The notes below the pieces were generated by a model, which did no database searches, was not told the origin of the DNA, and saw only the letters and a list, made by a program, of their open reading frames with translations. Position numbers and translations under genes: made by a program. DNA of 64,000 bases from Hymenobacter sp. DG01 (GTDB taxonomy: Bacteria; Bacteroidota; Bacteroidia; Cytophagales; Hymenobacteraceae): NCBI RefSeq assembly GCF_006352025.1, contig NZ_CP040936.1, positions 744,001 to 808,000 of the forward strand, read 5' to 3'. Positions 43,629 to 50,774 of this stretch are shown piece after piece. How positions within the stretch are numbered: the stretch's first letter is position 1; every line of letters starts with the position of its first letter.

Positions 43629-44351
43629 TTGCCTATATTACTATGGATATTGGGGCAATTGAATATAGATGCATTTAACTATTTTCAATTTCAGGATTTA
43701 GCCAAAGGAATTGCTTTCCCGTTTAGAGCGCAATTTTTCAGTATTATAAAATTGACTTTTGGGTTGTTTGCCGTTTATATATTCAACTGGATATTTATTC
43801 AGCTACTGGATAAGTTGAAAGTCCAAAAATGGAAAGGACAGTATAGACTTATTTCCTTGGTACTTATATTGGGAACCCTGTATGGCACCCCTTACTGGTA
43901 CTACAAACAGATCAGAGATGTTGATTATACAACCGCTGACCTGCCCGGTAAATTTGAATTCTGGACAATATGCGCGGGTATCGTACTGAGCTCGATGCTT
44001 GCTAACGTCCTAATACCAGACGATAAAAAAGAAAAGAAACCTTGGTTGAACACCAATATGTTAACTAGCCAGCTCCTGTTCGTTGTGATTGTAACAACAG
44101 TGGATGCTTACGCACTAGGTTATTTCAATGCCAAACGCGTGCTTGATAATGTTGCATTTGAATACGCTGATAGTAAAATAATAGCAGACTTGCCTACATC
44201 TCAACAAAGCGATACACTTAAGTATCTTGGAAAAGCTGGTGATACGTTTTTCTGGCTTACGCGTGATAATAAGCAGCGTATTATCGTAGACAAAAGCAAA
44301 GTGCCTGTCCTAATATTGCAGGGTTATCGTAAGCCAACGTTCAAAGATTAA
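43629..44351 (+). CDS. Hypothetical four-helix membrane protein
   Basis: 240 residues as read from TTG 43629. Hydrophobic stretches lie at about 2-10, 37-60 (IIKLTFGLFAVYIFNWIFIQLL), 75-90, 113-128 and 147-165 (SQLLFVVIVTTVDAYALGYF), followed by a soluble tail of about 75 residues (ADSKIIADLPTSQQSDTLKYLGKAGDTFFWLTRDNKQRIIVDKSKVP). I know no family. The true start is unclear: an ATG at 43576 opens another frame with a hydrophobic MHFDKVLLVATSYLLLVSCL that runs into this one if a single base is missing near 43629. Clearly AT-rich; ends in a strong terminator. Function unknown. Confidence 0.55.
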   Translation: MPILLWILGQLNIDAFNYFQFQDLAKGIAFPFRAQFFSIIKLTFGLFAVYIFNWIFIQLLDKLKVQKWKGQYRLISLVLILGTLYGTPYWYYKQIRDVDYTTADLPGKFEFWTICAGIVLSSMLANVLIPDDKKEKKPWLNTNMLTSQLLFVVIVTTVDAYALGYFNAKRVLDNVAFEYADSKIIADLPTSQQSDTLKYLGKAGDTFFWLTRDNKQRIIVDKSKVPVLILQGYRKPTFKD

Positions 44352-44385
44352 ATAAAAAGGCTGCCAACTGGCAGCCTTTTTATTT
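44350..44385. terminator. Bidirectional terminator
   Basis: 17-bp perfect stem (44350-44366 with 44369-44385), 2-base loop, A-run and T-run on either side, between convergent genes. Confidence 0.9.
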
Positions 44386-44396
44386 AATTAATACAC

Positions 44397-44600
44397 TTAA
44401 GACGGTATCTGTATGTGGTCATGCTCATCGCCAATGCAGACATAACACCTGTCTTTCACTGCCATCTCATCAATATTTAAAAACAGCCCGTGTTCGTCTT
44501 TGCCGATAACCTTCCAATAAAGATCGGGGCTATCAAAGGCTTTTGTCCTGAGGTAAACTTCGTCACCTACGTTGATATCCTCTAGCTTGTACTTCGACAT
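44397..44600 (-). CDS. Small hypothetical protein
   Basis: 67 residues. It starts MSKYKLEDINVGDEVYLRTKAF, the beginning of a small beta-barrel-like fold (xxxIxVGDxVYL is common in SH3- or KOW-like and DUF-type proteins), and ends with DRCYVCIGDEHDHIQIPS. No known family. The gene is AT-rich like the neighbours, convergent with the membrane-protein gene, and shares its terminator. The length and the well-formed start and stop make it plausible, but nothing proves it is made. Confidence 0.5.
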   Translation of the reverse strand: MSKYKLEDINVGDEVYLRTKAFDSPDLYWKVIGKDEHGLFLNIDEMAVKDRCYVCIGDEHDHIQIPS

Positions 44601-44704
44601 AATTGCTTAATGTAATGTATAGTTAACCAATAGACACTACCCAATTAGTAGTTGCCTGCAGCCGTTACAGCAAGGCTGAGGTAAGAAGAAAAGAGAGGAG
44701 GGTA

Positions 44705-44763
44705 AGGCAGCGCTATCTGTAGAAGTTTTGTACCTGATAAGATTGCGTCCCTACGGCGCAAAT
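44705..44763 (+). repeat. Diverged repeat, copy 1 (partner at 46963..47022)
   Basis: The stretch around CAGCGCTATCTGTAGAAG and GTTTTGTACCTG to CCCTACGGCGCAAA aligns, with small gaps, to 46963-47022 (CAGCATTATCTGTACTGG, GTTTTGCGCTTG, CTCTACCGCTCAAA) at roughly 70 percent by eye. Both lie next to a decayed HNH-type gene. Confidence 0.5.
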
Positions 44764-44835
44764 AAATCGGATTGCCAAGCATATAATTGTATTCAAAAAC
44801 AACCTGCCATCACTGAGTCCCTCCATGAGAGCTAA

Positions 44836-44970
44836 ATAGTCCGCAGCCATCCTGACTATCCTATGTTTCGCGTAACCGACGACGGCCGCATATTGGGCGC
44901 CCGTGGCTTCTGGCTCAAAGCCACAAAAACGTAGCCACACTTCCGTGTACTACTTTACCGCGTAGCATAA
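44836..44970 (+). pseudogene. Remnant of a NUMOD4/HNH homing endonuclease
   Basis: The frame around ATG 44863 reads HPDYPMFRVTDDGRILGA then RGFWLKATKT, a stop, and PHFRVLLYRVA before a second stop. This is the NUMOD4 pattern (yPxYxVsxxGrI ... gxwLkp ... yxxVxL) followed by the start of the HRLVA block of HNH endonucleases. It is parallel to YPEYPDYLITTTGLIYDV in the pseudogene at 47063..47589. Only about 45 codons survive. The remainder of 44601-45015 shows no gene. Confidence 0.55.
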
Positions 44971-45015
44971 GTAGCCCTATATACAGATGCGCCGGCTAGT
45001 CACTCTCTACTACGT

Positions 45016-45069
45016 AACAGCCCAACAAGAAAACCCTCTCAATTGAGAGGGTTTTCTTGTTGGGCTGTT
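45016..45069 (-). terminator. 54-base perfect palindrome at the end of the lipoprotein gene
   Basis: 27-base arms 45016-45042 and 45043-45069 are perfectly complementary with no spacer. The right arm includes two bases of the stop codon of the minus-strand lipoprotein gene. Confidence 0.8.
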
Positions 45070-46852
45070 AATTCTGAATCATTAAAGGGGTTATGGCTTT
45101 TACTTTGCCTTTGTCGATGAACATAGCTGATGTTATGTTCATGTCGACGATTGGTATGCTCAAATTCTGAATCTTGATCTTCGACAATGTATTACCAGAG
45201 CTTACTGAGTAATAAACGTAAGTCATAAAATCAGTTGCATCGGCTAACGTTTCGAACTCCATTATCCTTCCTTCGTAAGTGATAAAGCCTTTTGAGTTGC
45301 CTTCACTTATGCCTAATCGATACGTGATAGGGCGAAATTCATTTTTCTCTACGAGCAGTACATCTTTACCATAAAACTCTATAGCAGCATTTTTCTCAAA
45401 CTGCCTTTTGTTTTCGTCATCTATTTCCCCGCTGCTTTGATATAATTTATTAATGGCTTTAGTATCGATAGCCTTTTTCTTATATGCCGTTAGTGCTTGA
45501 TCGTTATTTGCCAAGCGTGCACTATCTTTTTTGCTATTAGAGTTTTTCGCTAGATCTGCTTTAAAGCCTACTTCACCATATTGGAACTTGACTTTTTGGC
45601 GAGCCTCAGGAAGGTGCCGACTGCCTTTGGCTACTTCACGATAAATATACTTATAGCGAAATTTGCCTGTGACGTCTTTCTTAACATCTGGGTAGAGAAG
45701 AAACATGAAAGACGGCTCCAGCTTTCCTTCTAACAGTGGCTTGCTGTCCTTGTCAAACAGCTTATCAAACTTATCCACACGAAGTGGGGAGGCCCATGGT
45801 GCCTTCGTGCGATACTCTACAGACACGGCTGTATTGGCGCTCAAGTCAATACCCTGAGCACCTTCCTGACGTAGAAACAATGAGTCTTCATGTAGCCTGC
45901 CAGCCAGGGCCAACCGCTGGAAGATAAGGTTCTGGGCGGTTTCGTACCTGTCGCCAACGGTTGCGCTTACGCTAGGTCCCAGATTGAATGAGGAGGTAGC
46001 TGTATTCTCGCCTCCTGTGTTACCACCATGTTGCAGGCTATTGGAGCTAGTCGCCACACCCGTAGCTTCTGCGCCTGTAGAATTTGATGTCGTATTTCCA
46101 CTAGTAACACCATTAAGGGAGTTACCATTGTTCGTTGTGCCAGTGACTGTGGTAGTGTTTTTGTCTGTTTGTGAATCAGAGAAAAGTGAATTGAATAGGT
46201 TACTGCTCGAGCGAGTGTCCTTTATCGTCAAGCCAGAGGCGGCCGTTGCGCTGAGATTAGCTGTTGCACTCCAGTTTTGGGCTGATGTAACCTTGCCTAA
46301 ATCTACCGATCCGTACACCGATACATACCGGTCCCAATCATTAAATACTAGTGATGAGTCCTTGATGTCAAGGTAGAACTCCAAAAGGGAGATACGGTCA
46401 GCTTCGTCGAAAATGTAATAGCGTCCTCGTTCCGGGTCACCACCTGAAGCACGGCGGTGTACTGAGAAATTCAGCGCTTTCGTCAAGACTTTGGGAATCA
46501 CTTTCACCCTGACAGGCACCTCCTTTTTTGGGGGTATTGTGGCCATGATGTTACGCAGTACCACTTTTGCCGTGTCGTTCTTGCTAGATAGGGCCTTGAT
46601 ATATTCTGCTTGCCCTTTATCAGTTAAGGCTAATACGAAGGGGAGGTTGGCAGGTGGCGTTGCTGCAGGAGTTGTTACCTTCCGCCCTACAAGGCTGATG
46701 TCTGCATACTCTAGTACTTGACCTGGTGTTAGCTTATTGTACATGTTGTATACGTCCCCTTTGTTTCTATAACGCCTAGCGAGGTTGACGCAACCACTAC
46801 TGATCAGAAGAAGGGCTGTCAAAGCCAATGTGGGGCGTTGTAGGTTGTTCAT
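45068..46852 (-). CDS. Large lipoprotein of unknown function
   Basis: 594 residues from ATG 46852 (MNNLQRPTLALTALLLISSGC), a lipoprotein signal with Cys at about 21. The N-terminal third contains a mixed region ending in FSVHRRASGGDPERGRYYIFDEADRISLLEFYLDIKD. The middle (residues about 190-290) is a low-complexity Ser/Thr/Asn/Gly linker (TTTVTGTTNNGNSLNGVTSG). The C-terminal half is a mixed alpha/beta region with a charged helix (KNSNSKKDSARLANNDQALTAYKKK). No family is recognised. It is AT-richer than the core genes and lies alone between HNH remnants. It is probably attached to the outer membrane. No defence or toxin motif is visible. Confidence 0.65.
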   Translation of the reverse strand: MNNLQRPTLALTALLLISSGCVNLARRYRNKGDVYNMYNKLTPGQVLEYADISLVGRKVTTPAATPPANLPFVLALTDKGQAEYIKALSSKNDTAKVVLRNIMATIPPKKEVPVRVKVIPKVLTKALNFSVHRRASGGDPERGRYYIFDEADRISLLEFYLDIKDSSLVFNDWDRYVSVYGSVDLGKVTSAQNWSATANLSATAASGLTIKDTRSSSNLFNSLFSDSQTDKNTTTVTGTTNNGNSLNGVTSGNTTSNSTGAEATGVATSSNSLQHGGNTGGENTATSSFNLGPSVSATVGDRYETAQNLIFQRLALAGRLHEDSLFLRQEGAQGIDLSANTAVSVEYRTKAPWASPLRVDKFDKLFDKDSKPLLEGKLEPSFMFLLYPDVKKDVTGKFRYKYIYREVAKGSRHLPEARQKVKFQYGEVGFKADLAKNSNSKKDSARLANNDQALTAYKKKAIDTKAINKLYQSSGEIDDENKRQFEKNAAIEFYGKDVLLVEKNEFRPITYRLGISEGNSKGFITYEGRIMEFETLADATDFMTYVYYSVSSGNTLSKIKIQNLSIPIVDMNITSAMFIDKGKVKAITPLMIQN

Positions 46853-46962
46853 ATCGGTAGGAGAGTGGATAGAGTAGCTCAATATTATTAGAATATTGAG
46901 ATATTAAAATGGTTACTCGTACTAAAAACTGAGAGAGGATAAGAAAGGAAAGCCAAAGGCTA

Positions 46963-47022
46963 GGACAGCATTATCTGTACTGGTTTTGCGCTTGCAGATT
47001 TGTGTCTCTACCGCTCAAACAG
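46963..47022 (+). repeat. Diverged repeat, copy 2 (partner at 44705..44763)
   Basis: Aligned by eye with 44705-44763. It is immediately followed by the terminator of the HNH-AP2 pseudogene. Confidence 0.5.
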
Positions 47023-47058
47023 AAAGAGGCCTGCGACAATGCAGGCCTCTTTCTGTTT
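47017..47058 (-). terminator. Terminator of the HNH-AP2 pseudogene
   Basis: 18-bp perfect stem (47017-47034 with 47041-47058), 6-base loop, A/T-rich ends. Confidence 0.8.
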
Positions 47059-47062
47059 TTTG

Positions 47063-47589
47063 CTATTGCTGCGGAAAGTTCATGTACGTGAATCCTAAAG
47101 CAGCGGTCCCAGCATCGCGTGCTCTTACTGCGTTTTCCTCTTCGTTGTGGTAGCCGAAGCTGTGCGTTTTGCCGTTAACTTTCACTTTTGCTACCCACTT
47201 GCCTCTAGCCGCGTTGAAGCTTACCCCAACGTATTGCGAGGTGCCGGTTGACGAAGAGCGACGGTTGCGCATCTGGTCGCTGCGATTTGCCTACACTAGA
47301 TTCTCAATGGCATTGTTCTGTACGTTTTGGTCCAAATGGTCCACTTCGTCTCTATCGGCAACAGGCGGTAGAAAGCCTTGTGTCACGACGCGGTGCGCCT
47401 TTACGCGCTTCCGCTGACCGTCTGTCGGAGCCATACCTCCAGGTAGCCGCGAGGGGTAACACCGAGTGCTGCCCATTTGCCTTTAGCCACATCGTAGATT
47501 AGGCCGGTGGTGGTGATTAAGTAGTCCGGGTATTCAGGATAGACAACTGCGCCTAGTAGGGCATCTGCGAGGGTCGTATGATTTTTCAT
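47063..47589 (-). pseudogene. Degenerate HNH-AP2 homing endonuclease
   Basis: On the minus strand three pieces read in order. Starting at ATG 47589, a NUMOD4-like piece (YPEYPDYLITTTGLIYDVAKG ... GYLEVWLRQTV) is followed by a frameshift near 47416. An HNH piece then reads KAHRVVTQGFLPPVADRDEVDHLDQNVQNNAIENLV and ends in an in-frame TAG at 47291-47293. The same frame continues as ANRSDQMRNRRSSS into an AP2 DNA-binding domain (SQYVGVSFNAARGKWVAKVKVNGKTHSFGYH) to the stop at 47063. Intact relatives have this NUMOD4-HNH-AP2 order. The TAG lies where a Trp (TGG) would fit. One frameshift and one nonsense codon make it inactive. Confidence 0.85.
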
Positions 47590-47743
47590 ACGCTTATACG
47601 CCCCGACTATTGAAGAGCCCTCGCCTGGGGCTACCTACGGGCTGCATTAAGTCGAATGACTATTTGTCGCAGTACTGCCCTGAAGATACAGTTTTGCCCT
47701 TTTGGTCGGTACAGACCCAATTGATTTAATTTGCTTAAAACGA

Positions 47744-47778
47744 AAAAAGTCTCCCTGCATCGTGCAGGGAGACTTTTT
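47744..47778 (-). terminator. Terminator of the first tRNA-Glu
   Basis: 16-bp perfect stem (47744-47759 with 47763-47778), TCG loop, with a T-run on the minus strand. Confidence 0.88.
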
Positions 47779-47813
47779 AGCGCTTACTTGAGAGCTTGTA
47801 GCCCCCAGGCGAG

Positions 47814-47885
47814 TAGTCCGTAGGGGAATCGAACCCCTGTTGGCAGAATGAAAATCTGCAGTCCTAACCCCTAGACGAACGGACC
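47814..47885 (-). tRNA. tRNA-Glu (anticodon TTC), copy 1
   Basis: 72 nt without encoded CCA. The acceptor stem is GGTCCGT with ACGGACT. The anticodon stem GCAGA/TCTGC encloses a 7-base loop with TTC at 34-36, and the T-loop is GGTTCGATTCC. It reads GAA/GAG. Identical to the gene at 53264..53335. Confidence 0.97.
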
Positions 47886-47920
47886 ATTTTACCAGCGGAG
47901 CGTTTTCCGTTTTGGTGGTG

Positions 47921-47950
47921 CAAAGATACAAGGCGGATAGTTCAACGCAA
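47921..47950 (-). promoter_or_regulatory. Bacteroidota promoter of tRNA-Glu copy 1
   Basis: On the minus strand TTG (47950-47948), 19 bases, TATCTTTG (47928-47921): an exact -33/-7 arrangement. The same two elements and spacing occur before copy 2. Confidence 0.8.
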
Positions 47951-47997
47951 TAGCTGCACCGGAAATTTTCGCTCCTAAAGCGCTAAGTGCGATAGAA

Positions 47998-48726
47998 TCA
48001 GGAAGTTTTTTTTCTATTTCGGCTTCGGTCCCACCATACATAGGCTCCAAACAGGAGCAGGCTGACCACCGTTACCCACACCAGACCCGATTTCAGCCGT
48101 TCACTATCCTCCCCCAGGTAGGCCAGCAGGGCAATGAGTGGGGCTACCCCTACCACCGTTGCCAGCATAAACCGCAGGTAGCCCATGCGCGCCAGTCCGG
48201 CTACAAAGCTGATGGCGTCGTCGGAGAGGGCCGGGGAGAGGCGGGCAATAATCACGGCCCACATGCCGTAGCGCTCCACCACGTCCAGCACCTTCTGCTC
48301 GTTTTTCTGGCCCAGTACGCGCGTCACGAACGATTCGCCGAGGGCGCGGCCTAGGCCGTAGCCTACCGAAGAGGCCACAATAATGCCCACCAGTGCCAGT
48401 AAGGAGCCCCACCACGGCCCGTAAGCCAGAATAGCGACCAGAATCAGGAGCACCACATTCACCACAAACAAGAACATCTGGGCCACCATAGCTACTACTA
48501 TCACTACTGGCCCCCAGTAGCCAAACTGCTGCATCCAGGCGGCAATGCGGGGCTGCTCGCCGCTTTTTAGCACGGTCCATCCCTCGCGGAGAGTTGACTG
48601 AAAATCGGGCCAGGCAAACCAGCAGGCTACTAATGCCAGCAGCAACGCCAGCGTAATGTAGAGTGGAACGTGGTTGGCCTGCCGGGTAGGAGCAGGGGTA
48701 GTGGAAGCGGGGGCAGTAGTGGCCAA
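47998..48726 (-). CDS. TVP38/TMEM64 (DedA-like) family membrane protein
   Basis: About 242 residues from TTG 48726. There are about five to six membrane helices. The central block ILAYGPWWGSLLALVGIIVASSVGYGLGRALG followed by RYGMWAVIIARLSPALSDDAISFVAGLARMGYLRF is the SNARE-associated/VTT domain with its conserved G-x-x-x-G and Arg/Pro/Phe-Asp region. Family members are thought to be lipid scramblases or undecaprenyl-phosphate flippases of the inner membrane. The start is uncertain. The frame is open to 48870, but that would leave only 13 bases to the divergent GH15 start and adds a Cys/Arg-rich stretch unlike the family. No ATG exists before the first helix. Confidence 0.8.
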   Translation of the reverse strand: MATTAPASTTPAPTRQANHVPLYITLALLLALVACWFAWPDFQSTLREGWTVLKSGEQPRIAAWMQQFGYWGPVVIVVAMVAQMFLFVVNVVLLILVAILAYGPWWGSLLALVGIIVASSVGYGLGRALGESFVTRVLGQKNEQKVLDVVERYGMWAVIIARLSPALSDDAISFVAGLARMGYLRFMLATVVGVAPLIALLAYLGEDSERLKSGLVWVTVVSLLLFGAYVWWDRSRNRKKTS

Positions 48727-48883
48727 GAGCAGGAACGTTGTGGGGATGACAACCTCGAAAAGAGGACGTACGCAGCGGCAAACCAAAAAGCTGCGGCAAC
48801 CCCAGGGCCGCGAGTGAGGTACTACCCTCTGAAAAAGCAGCAACCCGGCCGGTGGGCCGCGGGCTGACAACCTCTCTTCCCCG

Positions 48884-50671
48884 ATGACAAAACATACCTA
48901 TGACTTCGGCCTGATTGGCAACTGTGCCTTTCTGGGGCTGATTGGCACCGATACGGCCGTGCGCTGGCTGTGCTGGCCCCGCTTTGACAGCAGCTTTGTG
49001 TTTGGCTCCCTGCTTGATGAGCACAAGGGTGGCGAGTACAGCATCCGGCCCGCTGATGACTCACTGAGCTTTTCCTCGCGGCAGTACTACCGCAGCAATA
49101 CCAACGTGCTGTGCACCGAAATTACGGCTCCCGACGGCAGCTACCGGGTTACGGACTTCGCCCCGCGCTTCCAGCAGTACGAGCGGTACTACAAGCCCCT
49201 GATGTTTATCCGGAAGGTGGAGCCCCTGGAAGGTTCGCCGCGCGTGCGGGTGGCCTGCCGGCCGGTGGGCCAGTACGGCGAGCTGGAGCTAACCCGGCGG
49301 CGCAGCTCCAACCACATTGCGTTTCTAGGGCTGGAAGAAGAAATTCGCCTCACCACCAACATCCCGCTGACCTACGTGCTGGATGAGGAAGATTTCGTGC
49401 TCAACGAAACCAAATACCTGGTCATGACCTACGGTGCCCCGCTGGAGGCCCCGTTGGAAAGCACCGCCGAACGCTTTCTGCGCGCTACCATTGACTACTG
49501 GCGCACCTGGGTGAAAAGCACCAGCATCAGCCCCTTCCGGCAGGACCAGGTAATTCGCTCGGCGCTGGCCCTCAAGATTCACCAGTATGAGGATACCGGG
49601 GCCATTATTGCGGCCAGCACTACCTCCCTGCCCGAGGCCCCCGGCAGCACCCGCAACTGGGACTACCGCTACTGCTGGATGCGCGACACCTACTACATCC
49701 TCACGGCCTTTAACAACATTGGCCACTTCGAGGAGATGGAGCGCTATTTCCACTACATCGCCAACATTTCCACCAAAATAAAGGGCAAGTACCAGCCGCT
49801 CTATGGCATCAGCGGGAAGTCGGAGCTGGTGGAGCAGGAGCTGCCCCTGGCCGGCTACCTCGGCAACCAGCCCGTGCGCATCGGCAACGATGCCTACACC
49901 CACATTCAGAACGACGTGTACGGGCAGGTGTTGGTGGCCCTGCTGCCCCTGTACGTGGACTGCCGCTTCCTGGACCCCGAGCGTCCGAACCCCGAAAAGC
50001 TGGTGTTTGAAACGCTGAGCCTGATTGAGGCCACCATGGACCAGCCCGATGCCGGCCTCTGGGAGTTCCGCAACCTGGCCCAGTACCACTGCTATACCTA
50101 CCTGTTCCACTGGGCTGGCAGCCACGCCGCCCGCAAAGTGGCCCGCTCCCTGGGCAACCAGGAAATGGAAGCCAAAGCCGAGCGCCTGATGCAGGCCGCC
50201 GCCGACCACATCGAGCAGTGCTACAACCCCGAGCTGGGTGCCTATACCAACGCCATCGGCTCGCCCCACCTCGATGCCAGCACCATGCAGCTCATCCTGA
50301 TGGGCTACCTCGACCCCAGCTCCGAACGCGCCCGCACCCACCTGGCCGCCCTGGAAAAGGAGTTAAAAACGCCCGAGGGCCTGTTCTACCGCTACCGCCA
50401 CGCCGACGACTTCGGTACGCCCGAAACGACCTTCCTGATCTGCTCTTTCTGGTACGTGGAGGCCCTGGCCGCCGTGGGCCGGGTAGAGGAGGCTATTACA
50501 GAATTTGAGAAGCTGACCACTTACACGAACCACCTGGGGCTGCTTTCTGAAGACGTGGACGCCAAAACCGGCTCGCAGTGGGGAAACTTTCCCCAGGCTT
50601 ACAGCCACGTAGGGTTGGTAAACGCAGCCTACCGCATCGCCCAGAAGCAGGCCAAACCAAATTTCATCTGA
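48884..50671 (+). CDS. Glycoside hydrolase family 15 protein (glucoamylase/trehalase-like)
   Basis: 595 residues. An N-terminal beta-sandwich (YDFGLIGNCAFLGLIGTDTAVRWLCWPRFDSSFVFGSLLD, to about residue 215) precedes an (alpha/alpha)6 barrel. The block GSTRNWDYRYCWMRDTYYIL is the GH15 hallmark, and ETTFLICSFWYVEAL near residue 510 contains a likely catalytic Glu. The bacterial branch with this N-terminal block includes GH15 trehalases. Because the convergent neighbour makes trehalose, hydrolysis of trehalose is the favoured activity; maltose- or glucan-type activity is the alternative. No signal peptide, so it is cytoplasmic. Shares a terminator hairpin with the trehalose-synthesis gene. Confidence 0.88.
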   Translation: MTKHTYDFGLIGNCAFLGLIGTDTAVRWLCWPRFDSSFVFGSLLDEHKGGEYSIRPADDSLSFSSRQYYRSNTNVLCTEITAPDGSYRVTDFAPRFQQYERYYKPLMFIRKVEPLEGSPRVRVACRPVGQYGELELTRRRSSNHIAFLGLEEEIRLTTNIPLTYVLDEEDFVLNETKYLVMTYGAPLEAPLESTAERFLRATIDYWRTWVKSTSISPFRQDQVIRSALALKIHQYEDTGAIIAASTTSLPEAPGSTRNWDYRYCWMRDTYYILTAFNNIGHFEEMERYFHYIANISTKIKGKYQPLYGISGKSELVEQELPLAGYLGNQPVRIGNDAYTHIQNDVYGQVLVALLPLYVDCRFLDPERPNPEKLVFETLSLIEATMDQPDAGLWEFRNLAQYHCYTYLFHWAGSHAARKVARSLGNQEMEAKAERLMQAAADHIEQCYNPELGAYTNAIGSPHLDASTMQLILMGYLDPSSERARTHLAALEKELKTPEGLFYRYRHADDFGTPETTFLICSFWYVEALAAVGRVEEAITEFEKLTTYTNHLGLLSEDVDAKTGSQWGNFPQAYSHVGLVNAAYRIAQKQAKPNFI

Positions 50672-50696
50672 TAAGGTCCTTGGGCCTGGATTGTAG

Positions 50697-50735
50697 ACAA
50701 AGAAGCCTCGCCATATAGTGGCGAGGCTTCTTTGT
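50697..50735. terminator. Bidirectional terminator of the trehalose pair
   Basis: 17-bp perfect stem (50697-50713 with 50719-50735), 5-base loop, between the convergent GH15 and trehalose-phosphate genes. Confidence 0.85.
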
Positions 50736-50774
50736 ACTCTGTCCTTCGAAAGCACTTACGCCTGAAGCAGTGAG

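Noticed and set aside
44713..44940. 75-codon minus-strand frame as a gene
   Set aside because: It lies opposite the NUMOD4 remnant and the diverged repeat and has no protein-like features.
42000..47885. The AT-rich stretch as an integrative element inserted at the 3' end of tRNA-Glu
   Set aside because: The tRNA 3' end does face the stretch, but no integrase, no copy of the tRNA 3' end near 42 kb and no conjugation or phage genes are present.
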